In this document: positions 1 to 7,612 of the stretch, in pieces
How the letters are laid out: the number at the start of each line of letters is the position of its first letter
Position numbering within the stretch: the first letter of the stretch is position 1
NCBI GenBank assembly: GCA_964404445.1
Contig: CAYOJW010000001.1
Location: 186,001-250,000 of the forward strand
Direction of reading: 5' to 3'
From: UBA2336 sp964404445
GTDB taxonomy: Bacteria > Bacteroidota > Bacteroidia > Cytophagales > Cyclobacteriaceae
DNA length: 64,000 bases
Position numbers and translations under genes: made by a program
Notes under the pieces: generated by a model
Databases searched by the model: none
What the model saw: only the letters and a program-made list of their open reading frames with translations
Told to the model about the DNA's origin: nothing

Positions 1-281
1 GATCGGTAACCAGCATGAAAGAATACTACATCCGTTCTGAAAACAGCTCAGAACACATTGGTAAGGCCACACTTTCGCTGTATGTAATCGACACAAAAAA
101 CAAGGCCGTTGTTTGGCAAAGCTCAACCCGTACAACACAATCGCCCATTGAATATCAGAACAATCGCGGAGAGGTTGTGTTATCAGGCTCGGGCAACGCA
201 GATACAGCGTTAGGGATTGCTTACCGGAAATCGATACGCAAAATGATTAAAGCATTTGAGATTTTACCCAACCGAAGATGA
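1..281 (+). CDS. C-terminal part of a gene cut by the window edge, DUF4136-like protein
   Basis: The reading frame is open from the first bases of the window to the TGA ending at 281, so the visible 88-residue stretch starting at the ATG at 15 is most likely the C-terminal part of a longer protein. The pattern of an alternating beta strand followed by a phrase like TLSLYVIDTKNKAVVWQSS resembles the end of DUF4136 lipoproteins, which have a similar 'property of the tagged or converted object' strand. The family call is weak. No start signal can be judged because the upstream part is missing. Confidence 0.5.
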   Translation, partial: SVTSMKEYYIRSENSSEHIGKATLSLYVIDTKNKAVVWQSSTRTTQSPIEYQNNRGEVVLSGSGNADTALGIAYRKSIRKMIKAFEILPNRR

Positions 282-300
282 AGCACAAAACATTACGCCT

Positions 301-873
301 TTACTTTTCGAGTAAACTCATTTTAAGATAGCCCAAGTGCAACTCATCTTCAACCGCACCTGTGGTTTCGTATAACTCTATGCGGTAAGCGGCCTTTTGT
401 TCGGGCGATAAAATATCTTCGATTTCATAGAGGTCGTCAACATCTACACCGTATTTGTCATCGATGTGCGATGTGGCGTTGCCAAAATGATTGTGCTTGT
501 AAAACAGGGTGTCCTTTGCCTCACGAAAGGCGGCTGCACGGTTTTCTTTTACCGTGAGCAATACATAGTGTTGCTCTTCAAACTTGTTTTGCTGATAGCC
601 GCCCAGGTTAATGAAGAATAACTTTTTGTTTACGACCTGCGGGTTTACCGGGCTGTCTTTCGGCACTACGGCCACGCGGTAGTTTTCTACCACGGTAACT
701 TCGCGCCATGCATCGATGTGAATGCGTTCGGGCTCTGGCCAAAAGGCTTTCATAGCAGGCACCAACTCTTTTAAAGAAGAAGCTATACCAAAAAAAATAT
801 CGTGCTGTTCGATATGGCGGCCGGGCGGTGTTGCGCCCAACATGATCATGTGCAGTTTTACGGAAGAGTCCAC
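301..873 (-). CDS. DUF1543 domain-containing protein
   Basis: A 190-residue cytoplasmic protein without signal peptide or membrane segment. The N-terminal part (residues 6-60) contains the family pattern MIMLGATPPGRHIEQHD, then FFGIA and HIDAWREVT, and a second copy of the same type of segment follows from about residue 90 (FFINLGGYQQNKFEEQH). These are the marks of DUF1543, whose biochemical function is unknown. It is convergent with the truncated gene at the window start and stands alone. Start chosen at the first ATG; a start at the internal methionine eight residues on (MIMLG) is also possible. Confidence 0.8.
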   Translation of the reverse strand: MDSSVKLHMIMLGATPPGRHIEQHDIFFGIASSLKELVPAMKAFWPEPERIHIDAWREVTVVENYRVAVVPKDSPVNPQVVNKKLFFINLGGYQQNKFEEQHYVLLTVKENRAAAFREAKDTLFYKHNHFGNATSHIDDKYGVDVDDLYEIEDILSPEQKAAYRIELYETTGAVEDELHLGYLKMSLLEK

Positions 874-1180
874 GCAGTGTTAATTTTCTGACAAGATATT
901 GGTTATCGTAAACAAATTGAAACGCCTGGCAACAGGGTTTATGCTTTCACTCCCACAACGCCCCCTAAGCGGATGACGTTGAGGGGGTGGACAATAGCAG
1001 TATTTCATTACCTGATATTTTGGAACATTACACGGTTGTGGAACGAAGCCTGCCAGTCGGCAGACAGGTTCCACATTACCGCTGTATTTCTCAAAATAAT
1101 TCTTAATGCAGAACTAAACCGGCAGTTTTAGCAAGGCACAGAAGTAACTTCCGCGCCAGTGCGGGGGTTTATATAAAACA
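874..1180. other. Intergenic stretch without a credible gene
   Basis: About 300 bases between the DUF1543 gene and the tRNA unit. The only open frame here (880-1074, minus) has low-complexity, Cys/Pro/Arg-rich content and overlaps a hairpin, so I do not call it. Besides the hairpin at 1038-1074 there is a weak inverted pair CCCCCTAA (961-968) and TTGAGGGGG (979-987). Confidence 0.6.
1038..1074. repeat. Nested hairpin of palindromic-repeat type
   Basis: GTGGAAC at 1038-1044 pairs with GTTCCAC at 1068-1074, and inside it CTGCC pairs with GGCAG around the four-base loop AGTC. Nested palindromes with a CTGCC/GGCAG core are typical of small dispersed repeats in Bacteroidota intergenic DNA. No T-run follows, so it is not an obvious terminator. 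Confidence 0.5.
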
Positions 1181-1207
1181 AAAGCCCGATGCTTCGCATC
1201 GGGCTTT
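1181..1207 (-). terminator. Rho-independent terminator after tRNA-Leu
   Basis: Perfect 12-bp stem (AAAGCCCGATGC, 1181-1192, with its complement at 1196-1207) around a three-base loop. On the minus strand the loop context is GCGAAGC, an extra-stable mini-hairpin, and the T-rich sequence TTTTGTTTTATA follows. It lies two bases after the tRNA-Leu 3' end, ending the tRNA transcription unit. Confidence 0.85.
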
Positions 1208-1208
1208 G

Positions 1209-1294
1209 TACCCAGGACGGGACTTGAACCCGTACAGCTATTACTAGCCACAGGATTTTAAGTCCTGCGTGTCTACCAATTCCACCACCCGGGC
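1209..1294 (-). tRNA. tRNA-Leu (anticodon TAA)
   Basis: Read on the minus strand, the 86-nt gene begins GCCCGGGTGGTGG. The acceptor stem closes as GCCCGGG against CCTGGGT with two G-U pairs and discriminator A. The D-arm (GGTGG...TTGGTAGAC), the anticodon loop CTTAAAA, the long variable arm expected of a class II tRNA and the T-arm GGTTCAAGTCC are all visible. CCA is not encoded. It lies downstream of tRNA-Gly in the same orientation. Confidence 0.97.
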
Positions 1295-1306
1295 AGGTGG
1301 CTAAAC

Positions 1307-1339
1307 AAAAAAGTGTGAAGACAGCTTCACACTTTTTTT
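1307..1339 (-). terminator. Terminator-like hairpin between tRNA-Gly and tRNA-Leu
   Basis: AAAAAAGTGTGAAG (1307-1320) pairs with CTTCACACTTTTTT (1325-1338) around the loop ACAG. The A and T tracts on the two sides make it a possible bidirectional terminator. It lies between the two tRNA genes, so it may terminate part of the transcripts or serve as a processing hairpin. Confidence 0.65.
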
Positions 1340-1350
1340 GGTTAAAAACC

Positions 1351-1424
<74 letters not shown>

Positions 1425-1455
1425 TTTTATTTTTTCCACGACCTGGAAAACTGTT

Positions 1456-1495
1456 GCTCTACCTCCCGATGGCTATCGGGATGAGCTACTCCCGC
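1456..1495 (-). pseudogene. Broken tRNA-Gly copy split by a palindrome in the D-loop
   Basis: On the minus strand this begins with GCGGGAGTAGCTCA, identical to the 5' end of the intact tRNA-Gly, and later resumes with GGTAGAGCA, the second half of the D-arm. Between them the three bases GTT of the intact gene are replaced by an 18-bp palindrome at 1464-1481 (arms TCCCGAT and ATCGGGA, four-base loop). After the D-arm the sequence reads ACAGTTTTCC and soon loses tRNA likeness; no T-arm or 3' acceptor strand follows. It lies between the promoter and the intact tRNAs, so it is probably transcribed. Confidence 0.75.
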
Positions 1496-1512
1496 TTGTC
1501 AAATTCCGAATC

Positions 1513-1563
1513 TTAAAATGACGAATGTCGAATTTGCGCGTGGCAACCTATTCGTCATTTTAA
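1513..1563. repeat. 14-bp inverted repeat in the tRNA leader region
   Basis: TTAAAATGACGAAT (1513-1526) is exactly complementary to ATTCGTCATTTTAA (1550-1563), and the pairing extends outward through GAAT/ATTC with a one-base bulge. It lies between the likely tRNA promoter and the broken tRNA copy. AT-rich, with no T-run after it, so its role is unclear. Confidence 0.6.
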
Positions 1564-1601
1564 ATTCTACATTCAAAATTTGAACCCCCCGAAAGGGAGT
1601 G

Positions 1602-1631
1602 CAAATTTAAGTACCCTTGCGAAAAATACAA
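1602..1631 (-). promoter_or_regulatory. Probable promoter of the tRNA-Gly/tRNA-Leu unit
   Basis: On the minus strand TTG (complement of 1629-1631) is followed after 19 bases by TAAATTTG (complement of 1602-1609), a full match to the Bacteroidota -33/-7 consensus. Transcription would start near 1597 and run through the broken tRNA copy, tRNA-Gly and tRNA-Leu to the terminator at 1181-1207. Confidence 0.7.
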
Positions 1632-1668
1632 CATCGTGCTAAAAATTAACCGCGATTTTAGGGTGGTG

Positions 1669-2652
1669 TTACACGTCTTCATTTACTTTTTCCCTGTTTT
1701 TTGGGCTTTCGGCCAAGACAGGCTCACGCGAATGATCTTCGTGCTGGCGCCTCAGCTCTTTTGCGTGCTCTTTATTCTTCGAGTATTTAATGTGATCGGG
1801 CACTCCTTTTAAATCCCAGATGAGGCCAACGGCCTGTAACCCGCGCAGCATATACCAGGTAAAATCAACTTCCCACCAGAAGAACCCCTGCCGACTGCTT
1901 ACTTCATAATAATGATGGTTGTTGTGCCAGCCTTCGCCCAGGGTAAGCAATGCCAGCCACACGCTGTTACGCGACTCGTCACCGGTTTGGTAACGCTGTT
2001 TGCCAAACTTGTGCATGATGGAGTTGATCGAGAAGGTTGCGTGATACAAAATAACCGTGCTCAGAAAAAATCCGATAAACAAGGTTGACAGTCCATAATG
2101 CGTAAACATTAATGTTACGCTTCCGCCATTTACCCACGCACCCAATGCCGTTACGGCAATGGCTAATATCGCAGGCGGTACGAGGTAATATTTATTAAGC
2201 CAAACCAACTCGGGGTATTTGGCATAATCGCCAATCACTTTATAATCGGTTTCTTTAAAATCGGGGCCAACAATCCAGCCAATGTGCGAATACCAGAAGC
2301 CATATATTTTCATGGAGTGCGGGTCGGCCGGTGTATCGCTGTGGCGATGGTGATGGCGATGGTGTGCCGCCCACCACAACGCTCCTTTTTGCGCTGTGGT
2401 TTGTGATATGAATGCGATCACAAACTGAAACCAGCGCGATGTTTTATACGACTTGTGCGAAAAATACCGGTGATAACCACCGGTTACCCACAACATACGT
2501 GTTACATACAATACTGCGCACACGATCCAGTCAAATAATGTTGCGCCCGTCCAGATGGCTGCCAGCGGCATCAGGTGTACTATTGCAAAAGCAATCTCTT
2601 GTTTCAGTACAGGCTTGCTGCGTTTTTCAGGTGTTAATGTTGCTGTGCTCAT
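1669..2652 (-). CDS. Membrane fatty acid (acyl-CoA type) desaturase
   Basis: A 327-residue integral membrane di-iron desaturase, predicted to put a cis double bond into acyl chains (delta-9 stearoyl-CoA desaturase type). The three histidine boxes are intact: HRYFSH at 61-66, HRHHH at 98-102 and HNNHH at 243-247. Hydrophobic segments lie around 20-55, 75-90 and 158-205. The C-terminal 40 residues are charged and lack conservation. The gene stands alone, divergent from the PhnD-like gene. No clear -7 motif is seen upstream. Confidence 0.93.
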   Translation of the reverse strand: MSTATLTPEKRSKPVLKQEIAFAIVHLMPLAAIWTGATLFDWIVCAVLYVTRMLWVTGGYHRYFSHKSYKTSRWFQFVIAFISQTTAQKGALWWAAHHRHHHRHSDTPADPHSMKIYGFWYSHIGWIVGPDFKETDYKVIGDYAKYPELVWLNKYYLVPPAILAIAVTALGAWVNGGSVTLMFTHYGLSTLFIGFFLSTVILYHATFSINSIMHKFGKQRYQTGDESRNSVWLALLTLGEGWHNNHHYYEVSSRQGFFWWEVDFTWYMLRGLQAVGLIWDLKGVPDHIKYSKNKEHAKELRRQHEDHSREPVLAESPKNREKVNEDV

Positions 2653-2852
2653 GTTTTTTCCCTCCCCGCGTAATTCGCTTTACACTATAATAGTTTTATA
2701 CTTGTTAGTTTCCGTTTTGTAAGAATACCGGACTGTAAACTTTTGAATTACAAATTTCGTGTTTTAGGCCGCTATTCCCAACCTGTACACGGTTTTTTAC
2801 GTGTAACAGGGTTTTGAGGCACGAATATGCGCTTAAAACCGTTTTATTTACT

Positions 2853-3761
2853 ATGAGATCTGTCACCTTTTTAGTGTTGCTTGCCATTACCTTTCACGGT
2901 CAGGCACAAAGTTCATTGTCTAACAGTCGTAAGCTGGTTGTCGCCACGTATCAGTATGCCGATAATCCCCGCATCAAAAACATTGAACCCTTCGCGCAGC
3001 ACCTGAGTGAAACAACGAATGCAAGCGTTGTTGTTAAAAGTTATCCTACGGTACATACGTTATTGGATGCCATGAAGAAGGGTGAAGCCGATGTTGTGTT
3101 TATGAACACGTTCGGGTATTTAATGTTACGTGAACAAAGTCCGGCATACGAGATTGTCGCTGCCTTACGCTTGCCTCATAAAGCGGCATCGGTTTACCGC
3201 AGTGTAATTGTTTCACCCAAAGCAAACAACATTACTTCGCTGAACGTGGCTGTTGAGCGTGCAGATGATAACCTGTTACTTTTTGTAAGCCCGGGTTCTA
3301 CTTCGGGTAATCTTGTTCCACGTTTAAAGCTTGCCTCGCTGATGCCCGATGATCCTGAAAAGTTTTTTGTTGAGCTTCAATACACACAACGACACGATGC
3401 AGCCCTGCAACAAGCCCTTACCGAAACACATGCCATTGCCGCTTGTGGCAGCGATGAATACTACAAGCTTGGTGCAGACACTACAAAGTTTAACGTGTTG
3501 TGGATGTCAGAACCCATTCCGTTAGGCCCGGTGGTAGTGAAGAAAGACCTGTCAGAAACCCTTAAAATAAGCATCCAAACAGCACTTTTGGAGCTTCACA
3601 CACAAAATTCTTCTGCCCTTGAGGCCATCAAAGCGGGCTGGACTGAGGCCCGGCCTGCTGATAAGTTTGTGGTGATTGATGACACGTATTATGAAGACCT
3701 GATTAACCTCGCAGGCAACCGCGAACGCGCCATGCAAATCATTAAACGGTTTGCACGGTAA
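2853..3761 (+). CDS. PhnD-like phosphate/phosphonate ABC transporter substrate-binding protein
   Basis: A secreted, periplasmic type II binding protein of 302 residues. The ATG at 2853 is preferred over the upstream ATG at 2814 because it starts directly with a signal peptide (MRSVTFLVLLAITFHGQAQ). Family marks are VVATYQYADNPR near the N-terminus, the hinge motif GEADVVFMNTFGYL, the SPGSTSGNLVPR loop and the C-terminal SEPIPLGPVVVKKDL. No ABC permease or ATPase gene lies nearby, so it may work with a distant transporter or as a sensor input. The ligand cannot be told from sequence. Confidence 0.82.
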   Translation: MRSVTFLVLLAITFHGQAQSSLSNSRKLVVATYQYADNPRIKNIEPFAQHLSETTNASVVVKSYPTVHTLLDAMKKGEADVVFMNTFGYLMLREQSPAYEIVAALRLPHKAASVYRSVIVSPKANNITSLNVAVERADDNLLLFVSPGSTSGNLVPRLKLASLMPDDPEKFFVELQYTQRHDAALQQALTETHAIAACGSDEYYKLGADTTKFNVLWMSEPIPLGPVVVKKDLSETLKISIQTALLELHTQNSSALEAIKAGWTEARPADKFVVIDDTYYEDLINLAGNRERAMQIIKRFAR

Positions 3762-3766
3762 GTTTT

Positions 3767-4360
3767 TTACTTCGCTTTTAAAACGATGTTAAGTTTTACC
3801 ATGTCGTGTACGAGTTCATCTTTAAAACCTTTGTAGGCAACACCAAACTGTTGGCGATCGAACCGAATATCGGCAAGTGCAACAAACAGCTTATCGGTTT
3901 GTGTACTGGGGTCAACTTCTGCTTTCCATCGTTTGGTAATTCCTTTGATCGTAAGATTGCCTACAACTAAATATCTTGCTGGATTGTCGGGGTGTGGGCG
4001 CACTTCAGCAATCTCAAATTTTGCTGTGGAAAATTTAGCCACATCAAAGAAGTCTTTATCCTTTAAATGATTCTCTAATTTTTTCTTGGGGATAGGGTCG
4101 GTATCAGGAATGTCGGTACAGGTGATGGTGTTCATATCCATCACAACATAACCGCCCGTTAGTTTGTTGTCTTTCATCATCACTTTGCCCTCTTTGACTT
4201 TAACAATGCCCTGGTGAAATCCAATCACCTTTGTTCCCGTCCACGTTACTTTTGAGTCTGTTGTAACTACGTTCAACGTGATTTGAGCCATTGAAAAGTT
4301 CGTGCAAAGCAAAATAAGAATTGTCAGCAATGTAAGTGTCTGTTGTTTAGTGTTTCTCAT
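3767..4360 (-). CDS. YceI family periplasmic protein
   Basis: A 197-residue exported lipocalin-like beta-barrel protein. Residues 1-25 form a signal peptide ending at FSMAQ. The mature part has the YceI pattern: SKVTWTGTKVIGFHQG, then SGT-type strands, the segment HLKDKDFFDVAKFSTAKFEI in which the FFDvakFPtA motif is recognisable, and NLTIKGITK. YceI proteins bind isoprenoid-like lipids. It follows the dioxygenase-like lipoprotein gene with only four bases between them, so the two are probably cotranscribed. Confidence 0.9.
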   Translation of the reverse strand: MRNTKQQTLTLLTILILLCTNFSMAQITLNVVTTDSKVTWTGTKVIGFHQGIVKVKEGKVMMKDNKLTGGYVVMDMNTITCTDIPDTDPIPKKKLENHLKDKDFFDVAKFSTAKFEIAEVRPHPDNPARYLVVGNLTIKGITKRWKAEVDPSTQTDKLFVALADIRFDRQQFGVAYKGFKDELVHDMVKLNIVLKAK

Positions 4361-4364
4361 CGTG

Positions 4365-4991
4365 TTAATAATTAGGGATATTTAAACCAAGAATAATATC
4401 ACGCTTGCCTGTCCACACGCCTTTTTCATTTTTCGTCAGGCTGATAATGCCATTGCCTCCACGTGGCTGTTTTGAGTTTCTATTTTTTAACAACGGATCG
4501 TCATCAAATAAAAAATCGTCAATCCAGTAATAGCCTTTGCCGGGTTCGCTGATGATGGGGTGAATGTGCTGCGGTTCGCTTCTATCGGGATAGGCTACCG
4601 GCCTGATCGTTTTAAATTCATACCGGCCGTTTGCATCGGTTTTCATCCAGCCACGCAAATGACCGTGCCGTATGCCTTGCGTTTGATTCGGTGCGGGTGA
4701 ATAATATCCTTTATTATCCGTATGATGGATATACAAGATAACTCCGGGTGCGGGAGTCTTCCTGTCTGATTTATAAATCGTGCCGCTAATGATCAACTGC
4801 TCGCCCGGCTCGTTGGGCGGGGCAACGGTTGTTTGCCATGAGAGGCGTGAAGGCATACCCTCGAATATAAGTTCGCACCAACCTTCTTCACATTCGTCAA
4901 TTTTCTTTTCGGTTTGCCGATCGGGTTGGGAGCATCCCGTAACGTGTAGCCCACACATCAGGGCGAATGTCAGCCAGAATATTTTTTTCAT
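4365..4991 (-). CDS. Exported intradiol ring-cleavage dioxygenase-like lipoprotein
   Basis: 208 residues with a lipoprotein signal ending in the lipobox HVTGC (Cys20), so it is likely anchored in the envelope. The body has the beta-sandwich pattern of protocatechuate/catechol intradiol dioxygenases: an early strand GVILYIHHTDNKGYY, the family hallmark GWMKTDANGRYEFKTIRP, then VAYP and QHIH. All four expected non-haem iron ligands have candidates (Tyr96 or Tyr97, Tyr134, His142, His144). Soluble family members cleave aromatic rings; an exported role in Bacteroidota is unproven. It is the first gene of a pair with the YceI gene. Confidence 0.85.
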   Translation of the reverse strand: MKKIFWLTFALMCGLHVTGCSQPDRQTEKKIDECEEGWCELIFEGMPSRLSWQTTVAPPNEPGEQLIISGTIYKSDRKTPAPGVILYIHHTDNKGYYSPAPNQTQGIRHGHLRGWMKTDANGRYEFKTIRPVAYPDRSEPQHIHPIISEPGKGYYWIDDFLFDDDPLLKNRNSKQPRGGNGIISLTKNEKGVWTGKRDIILGLNIPNY

Positions 4992-5130
4992 AAGCGTTGT
5001 TGATTTAGTACACCTTGAAATACGAACAAGGCGTGTTCACGGCCAACACATCCTGATATACTGCATGATTTTCTTGACGAAATGCAGCTTTGCCGTGATG
5101 TGCGTACGGGCAAAAACATACCTTTAGGGA

Positions 5131-6150
5131 ATGAACCGGTTTTTGCGTTACCGTTTTGATCACATCCTGTTTTGGGCGCTCACGATTTTTTTTCACGCCT
5201 ATACACACACCGTACTGATTGAAAAGGCCGGATGGTTTCAGTTTGTGTTGGAATTAGTTGTGCGCAATACCTTGCTCGCCATTGTTATTTACACGCATCT
5301 GGTGTACATCATCCCCAACATTGGTACCGGTAAAAACCGCATCGGCTGGATTGCCGTTAGCCTTGCCAGCGTGGTGCTATACACCGTACTCAAAAACCTG
5401 CACGATGGTTATTTGTACGGATATGTAATAGGTGATGCCGACAGACTTACATTTTTACATAACGCGCTTTATAACTTTTCGATTGTTCTTTTTTACCTCG
5501 CATTCGCCACGGCTTTACACCTTAGCCGCCAGTGGTATGTACAACGTGAAACACTTCGACAATTGGCCTTAGAGAAACTCCATACCGAACTCGATTACTT
5601 AAAGGCGCAACTCAATCCGCATTTTTTATTCAATTCCATCAACACCATTTTCTTTCAGATCGACAAGCACAATACCGATGCCCGTGAAACACTTGCCCGG
5701 TTTTCGGATATGCTACGTTACCAACTGTACGAATGCAACGGCAACCTGATTACCATCGAAAAAGAAATCCGGTATTTAAACGATTACGTTGCGCTACAAC
5801 GGCTGCGCAAGGATGACCATTATACGATAGAGTTTTCTGTAAGCGATACGGTTAAAAATTTTTCACTACCTCCGTTATTACTGATTCCGTTTATCGAAAA
5901 TGCTTTCAAACACCTGTCGCATTATCCCGACAGGGCAAACGTAGTGTGCATAACCTTGCAAAAACACGAAAACACTTTCCATCTTTCCGTTGTCAATACC
6001 TGCGAGCCGGTTCCGCTTCGGGAGGCCGGGGGAATCGGCTTAAAAAATGTACAGCGCAGGCTGGAGTTGCTGTATCCGAATAAACACCAACTTACTTTTG
6101 ATCAGTCGGCAGGTCAGTTTTCTGTTTCACTTAACCTCACCATCGGATGA
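5131..6150 (+). CDS. LytS/YehU-type sensor histidine kinase
   Basis: 339 residues. Four to five membrane segments lie between residues 10 and 130 with no separate periplasmic domain, followed by a short coiled stretch and the His_kinase domain with phospho-acceptor box LNPHFLFNS (His164). The N-box is IPFIENAFKHL and the glycine-rich box reads GGIGLKNVQRRL. It would autophosphorylate and pass the phosphate to the LytTR regulator encoded next, whose start codon overlaps its stop by four bases. The signal sensed is unknown. Confidence 0.93.
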   Translation: MNRFLRYRFDHILFWALTIFFHAYTHTVLIEKAGWFQFVLELVVRNTLLAIVIYTHLVYIIPNIGTGKNRIGWIAVSLASVVLYTVLKNLHDGYLYGYVIGDADRLTFLHNALYNFSIVLFYLAFATALHLSRQWYVQRETLRQLALEKLHTELDYLKAQLNPHFLFNSINTIFFQIDKHNTDARETLARFSDMLRYQLYECNGNLITIEKEIRYLNDYVALQRLRKDDHYTIEFSVSDTVKNFSLPPLLLIPFIENAFKHLSHYPDRANVVCITLQKHENTFHLSVVNTCEPVPLREAGGIGLKNVQRRLELLYPNKHQLTFDQSAGQFSVSLNLTIG

Positions 6151-6854
6151 AACTCACGTGCCTGATTGTAGATGACGAACCGATAGCCCGCAAGGGATTA
6201 ACGGAATATGTAAACGATGTTCCGTTTTTAACGTTAGCCGAAGTTTGTGAAAGTGCCGCAAAGGCTGATAACATTTTGCAACACCAACCGGTTGACCTGA
6301 TGCTGCTCGACATCCACATGCCGGGCATTACCGGTATCGAATTTTTAAAGTCGCTGCAAAACCCTCCATTGGTGATTATAACCTCCGCTTATCCCGATTA
6401 CGCATTGGAAGGATACGCACTTGATGTGATCGATTATTTGGTAAAACCTATTGTGTTTGAGCGGTTTCAGAAAGCCGTACAAAAGGCATTCGACTATCAT
6501 TCGCTGAAAGCCGCAGCAACACCCTCACCCGATTATTTTTTTATTAAATGCGATCGTATGTTTGAAAAAGTACAGTATCGTGATGTGCTGTACATCGAAG
6601 CCATGCAAAACTATTGCATTGTACATACGCCCGTGCGCAAATTCATTACCTACATTACGCTCAGCACGCTCGAAGCCAGGCTACCCGAAACAAAATTCCT
6701 ACGCATTCATAAATCGTATATTGCAGCCCTCGAAAAAATAACGGCACTTGACGGCAACGACATCACCATCGGCTCCGTACAATTGCCCGTCAGCCGCAGT
6801 TTAAAAACCGGTGTAATGAAAAAAGTATTGGGGAATAATGTGTTGAAGCGTTAA
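6147..6854 (+). CDS. LytTR-family response regulator
   Basis: 235 residues. An N-terminal receiver domain (1-120) has acidic pocket Asp9/Asp10, phospho-acceptor Asp55 in LMLLDIHMPG, and the conserved Lys in DYLVKP. A LytTR DNA-binding domain fills 135-235 (DVLYIEAMQNYCIVH, LRIHKSYI, LPVSRS). It overlaps the kinase gene by ATGA, giving a tightly coupled two-component pair. Its targets cannot be named from this window. Directly after the stop codon begins the duplicated higA/mutS-like segment. Confidence 0.94.
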   Translation: MKLTCLIVDDEPIARKGLTEYVNDVPFLTLAEVCESAAKADNILQHQPVDLMLLDIHMPGITGIEFLKSLQNPPLVIITSAYPDYALEGYALDVIDYLVKPIVFERFQKAVQKAFDYHSLKAAATPSPDYFFIKCDRMFEKVQYRDVLYIEAMQNYCIVHTPVRKFITYITLSTLEARLPETKFLRIHKSYIAALEKITALDGNDITIGSVQLPVSRSLKTGVMKKVLGNNVLKR

Positions 6855-6960
6855 GCAAAGCGATTAGTGCCGTAAAGCCTGTAAAACGGGAAAGAGGATA
6901 TAAAAAATTCCGGCCTGATTACTTCTTCAACACACTCAACACACTCATTTTGCTTCTGCC
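6854..6960. repeat. Copy 1 of a ~110-bp direct repeat flanking higBA (relic of higA and mutS ends)
   Basis: This stretch matches 7548-7658 at most positions with small indels, e.g. AAAGCGATTAGTGC then GTAAAGCCTGT, then TGATTACTTCTTCA and CTCAACAC. In the second copy the same sequence is the last ~20 codons of higA plus the last codons of mutS on the other strand. In copy 1 the higA-like frame (KAISAVKPVK) runs without its start and the mutS-like part is not attached to a gene. It is a degenerate relic, directly upstream of the higBA promoter. Confidence 0.85.
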
Positions 6961-7007
6961 TTGATTTTCATTTTATAAGTTATTAGATTTGTAACGTATA
7001 ACGTTAC
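6961..7007 (+). promoter_or_regulatory. higBA promoter with overlapping palindromic operator
   Basis: TTG at 6961-6963 is followed after 20 bases by TAGATTTG at 6984-6991, an exact Bacteroidota -33/-7 pair. The last base of the -7 box begins a perfect palindrome, GTAACGT-ATA-ACGTTAC (6991-7007), which covers the expected transcription start and ends five bases before the GTG start of higB. By analogy with other higBA operons, HigA probably binds here to repress its own operon. Confidence 0.8.
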
Positions 7008-7012
7008 AGGTC

Positions 7013-7291
7013 GTGATTGAATCCTTTAGAAATAAAAAACTGAAATTGTTTTATGAAAAAGGGATTCGTTCAGGGTTAAACCAGTCGCATATTTCAAGGA
7101 TCAGAAGAATACTGACTCAATTAGATGCGGCTGCGGACATCCGCGATTTGGAAGAACCATCTTTTGGGCTTCATGCTTTGCTTGGAGATTTAAAGGGTTT
7201 CTGGGCAAAAGAAGTAAATGGCAACTGGCGGATTATTTTCCGCATAGAAAATGGCCATGTTTATGATGTTGATTATTTAGACTATCATTAA
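7013..7291 (+). CDS. higB: HigB-type toxin, RelE/ParE superfamily
   Basis: 92 residues with a GTG start (a start at a later codon would remove the conserved first strand). The pattern IESFRNKKLKLFYEKG at the start, then RIRRILTQLDAA, the segment LHALLGDLKGFWAKEVNGNW and the final RIIFRIE...VYDVDYLDYH are those of HigB, a ribosome-dependent mRNA endonuclease. It precedes the antitoxin gene higA by six bases, the inverted toxin-first order usual for higBA. The pair sits between two copies of a ~110-bp repeat. Confidence 0.93.
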   Translation: MIESFRNKKLKLFYEKGIRSGLNQSHISRIRRILTQLDAAADIRDLEEPSFGLHALLGDLKGFWAKEVNGNWRIIFRIENGHVYDVDYLDYH

Positions 7292-7297
7292 AAAACC

Positions 7298-7612
7298 ATG
7301 ATGTACAACCCATGCCATCCGGGGGAAGTTCTGCGTGAAGATTACCTGAAACCAATGGATATTTCTGTTACCGAATTTGCAAAGCAAATCGGAGTTTCCC
7401 GGAAAGTATTATCCGATGTGGTGAATGAAAAAGCCGGCATCAGCCCGTTGATGTCGTTGCGCCTGTCGAAAGCGTTTAACAAATCCCCTCAGTTCTGGTT
7501 GACGATGCAGGTGAATTATGATCTCTTTCATGTTCAGAAAAAATCGCGCAAAGCGATTAGTGCAGTAAAGCCTGTGAAATGGAAAAGGGCGGAACAAAAA
7601 ACTCCGGCTTGA
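7298..7612 (+). CDS. higA: HigA-type antitoxin, XRE family regulator
   Basis: 104 residues. The N-terminus begins NPCHPGEVLREDYLKP, the HigA signature, followed by a helix-turn-helix of the XRE type (ISVTEFAKQIGVSRKVLSDVVNEKAGI, split by family numbering around residues 25-50) and the closing PQFWLTMQVNYDL. It should neutralise HigB and repress the operon through the palindrome at 6991-7007. Two ATG codons stand in tandem at 7298 and 7301. Its last 20 codons lie inside direct-repeat copy 2, and its stop codon abuts the mutS stop codon on the other strand. Confidence 0.94.
   Translation: MMYNPCHPGEVLREDYLKPMDISVTEFAKQIGVSRKVLSDVVNEKAGISPLMSLRLSKAFNKSPQFWLTMQVNYDLFHVQKKSRKAISAVKPVKWKRAEQKTPA

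Noticed and set aside
880..1074. 64-residue frame on the minus strand
   Set aside because: No start signal, unusual Cys/Pro/Arg content and overlap with a hairpin.
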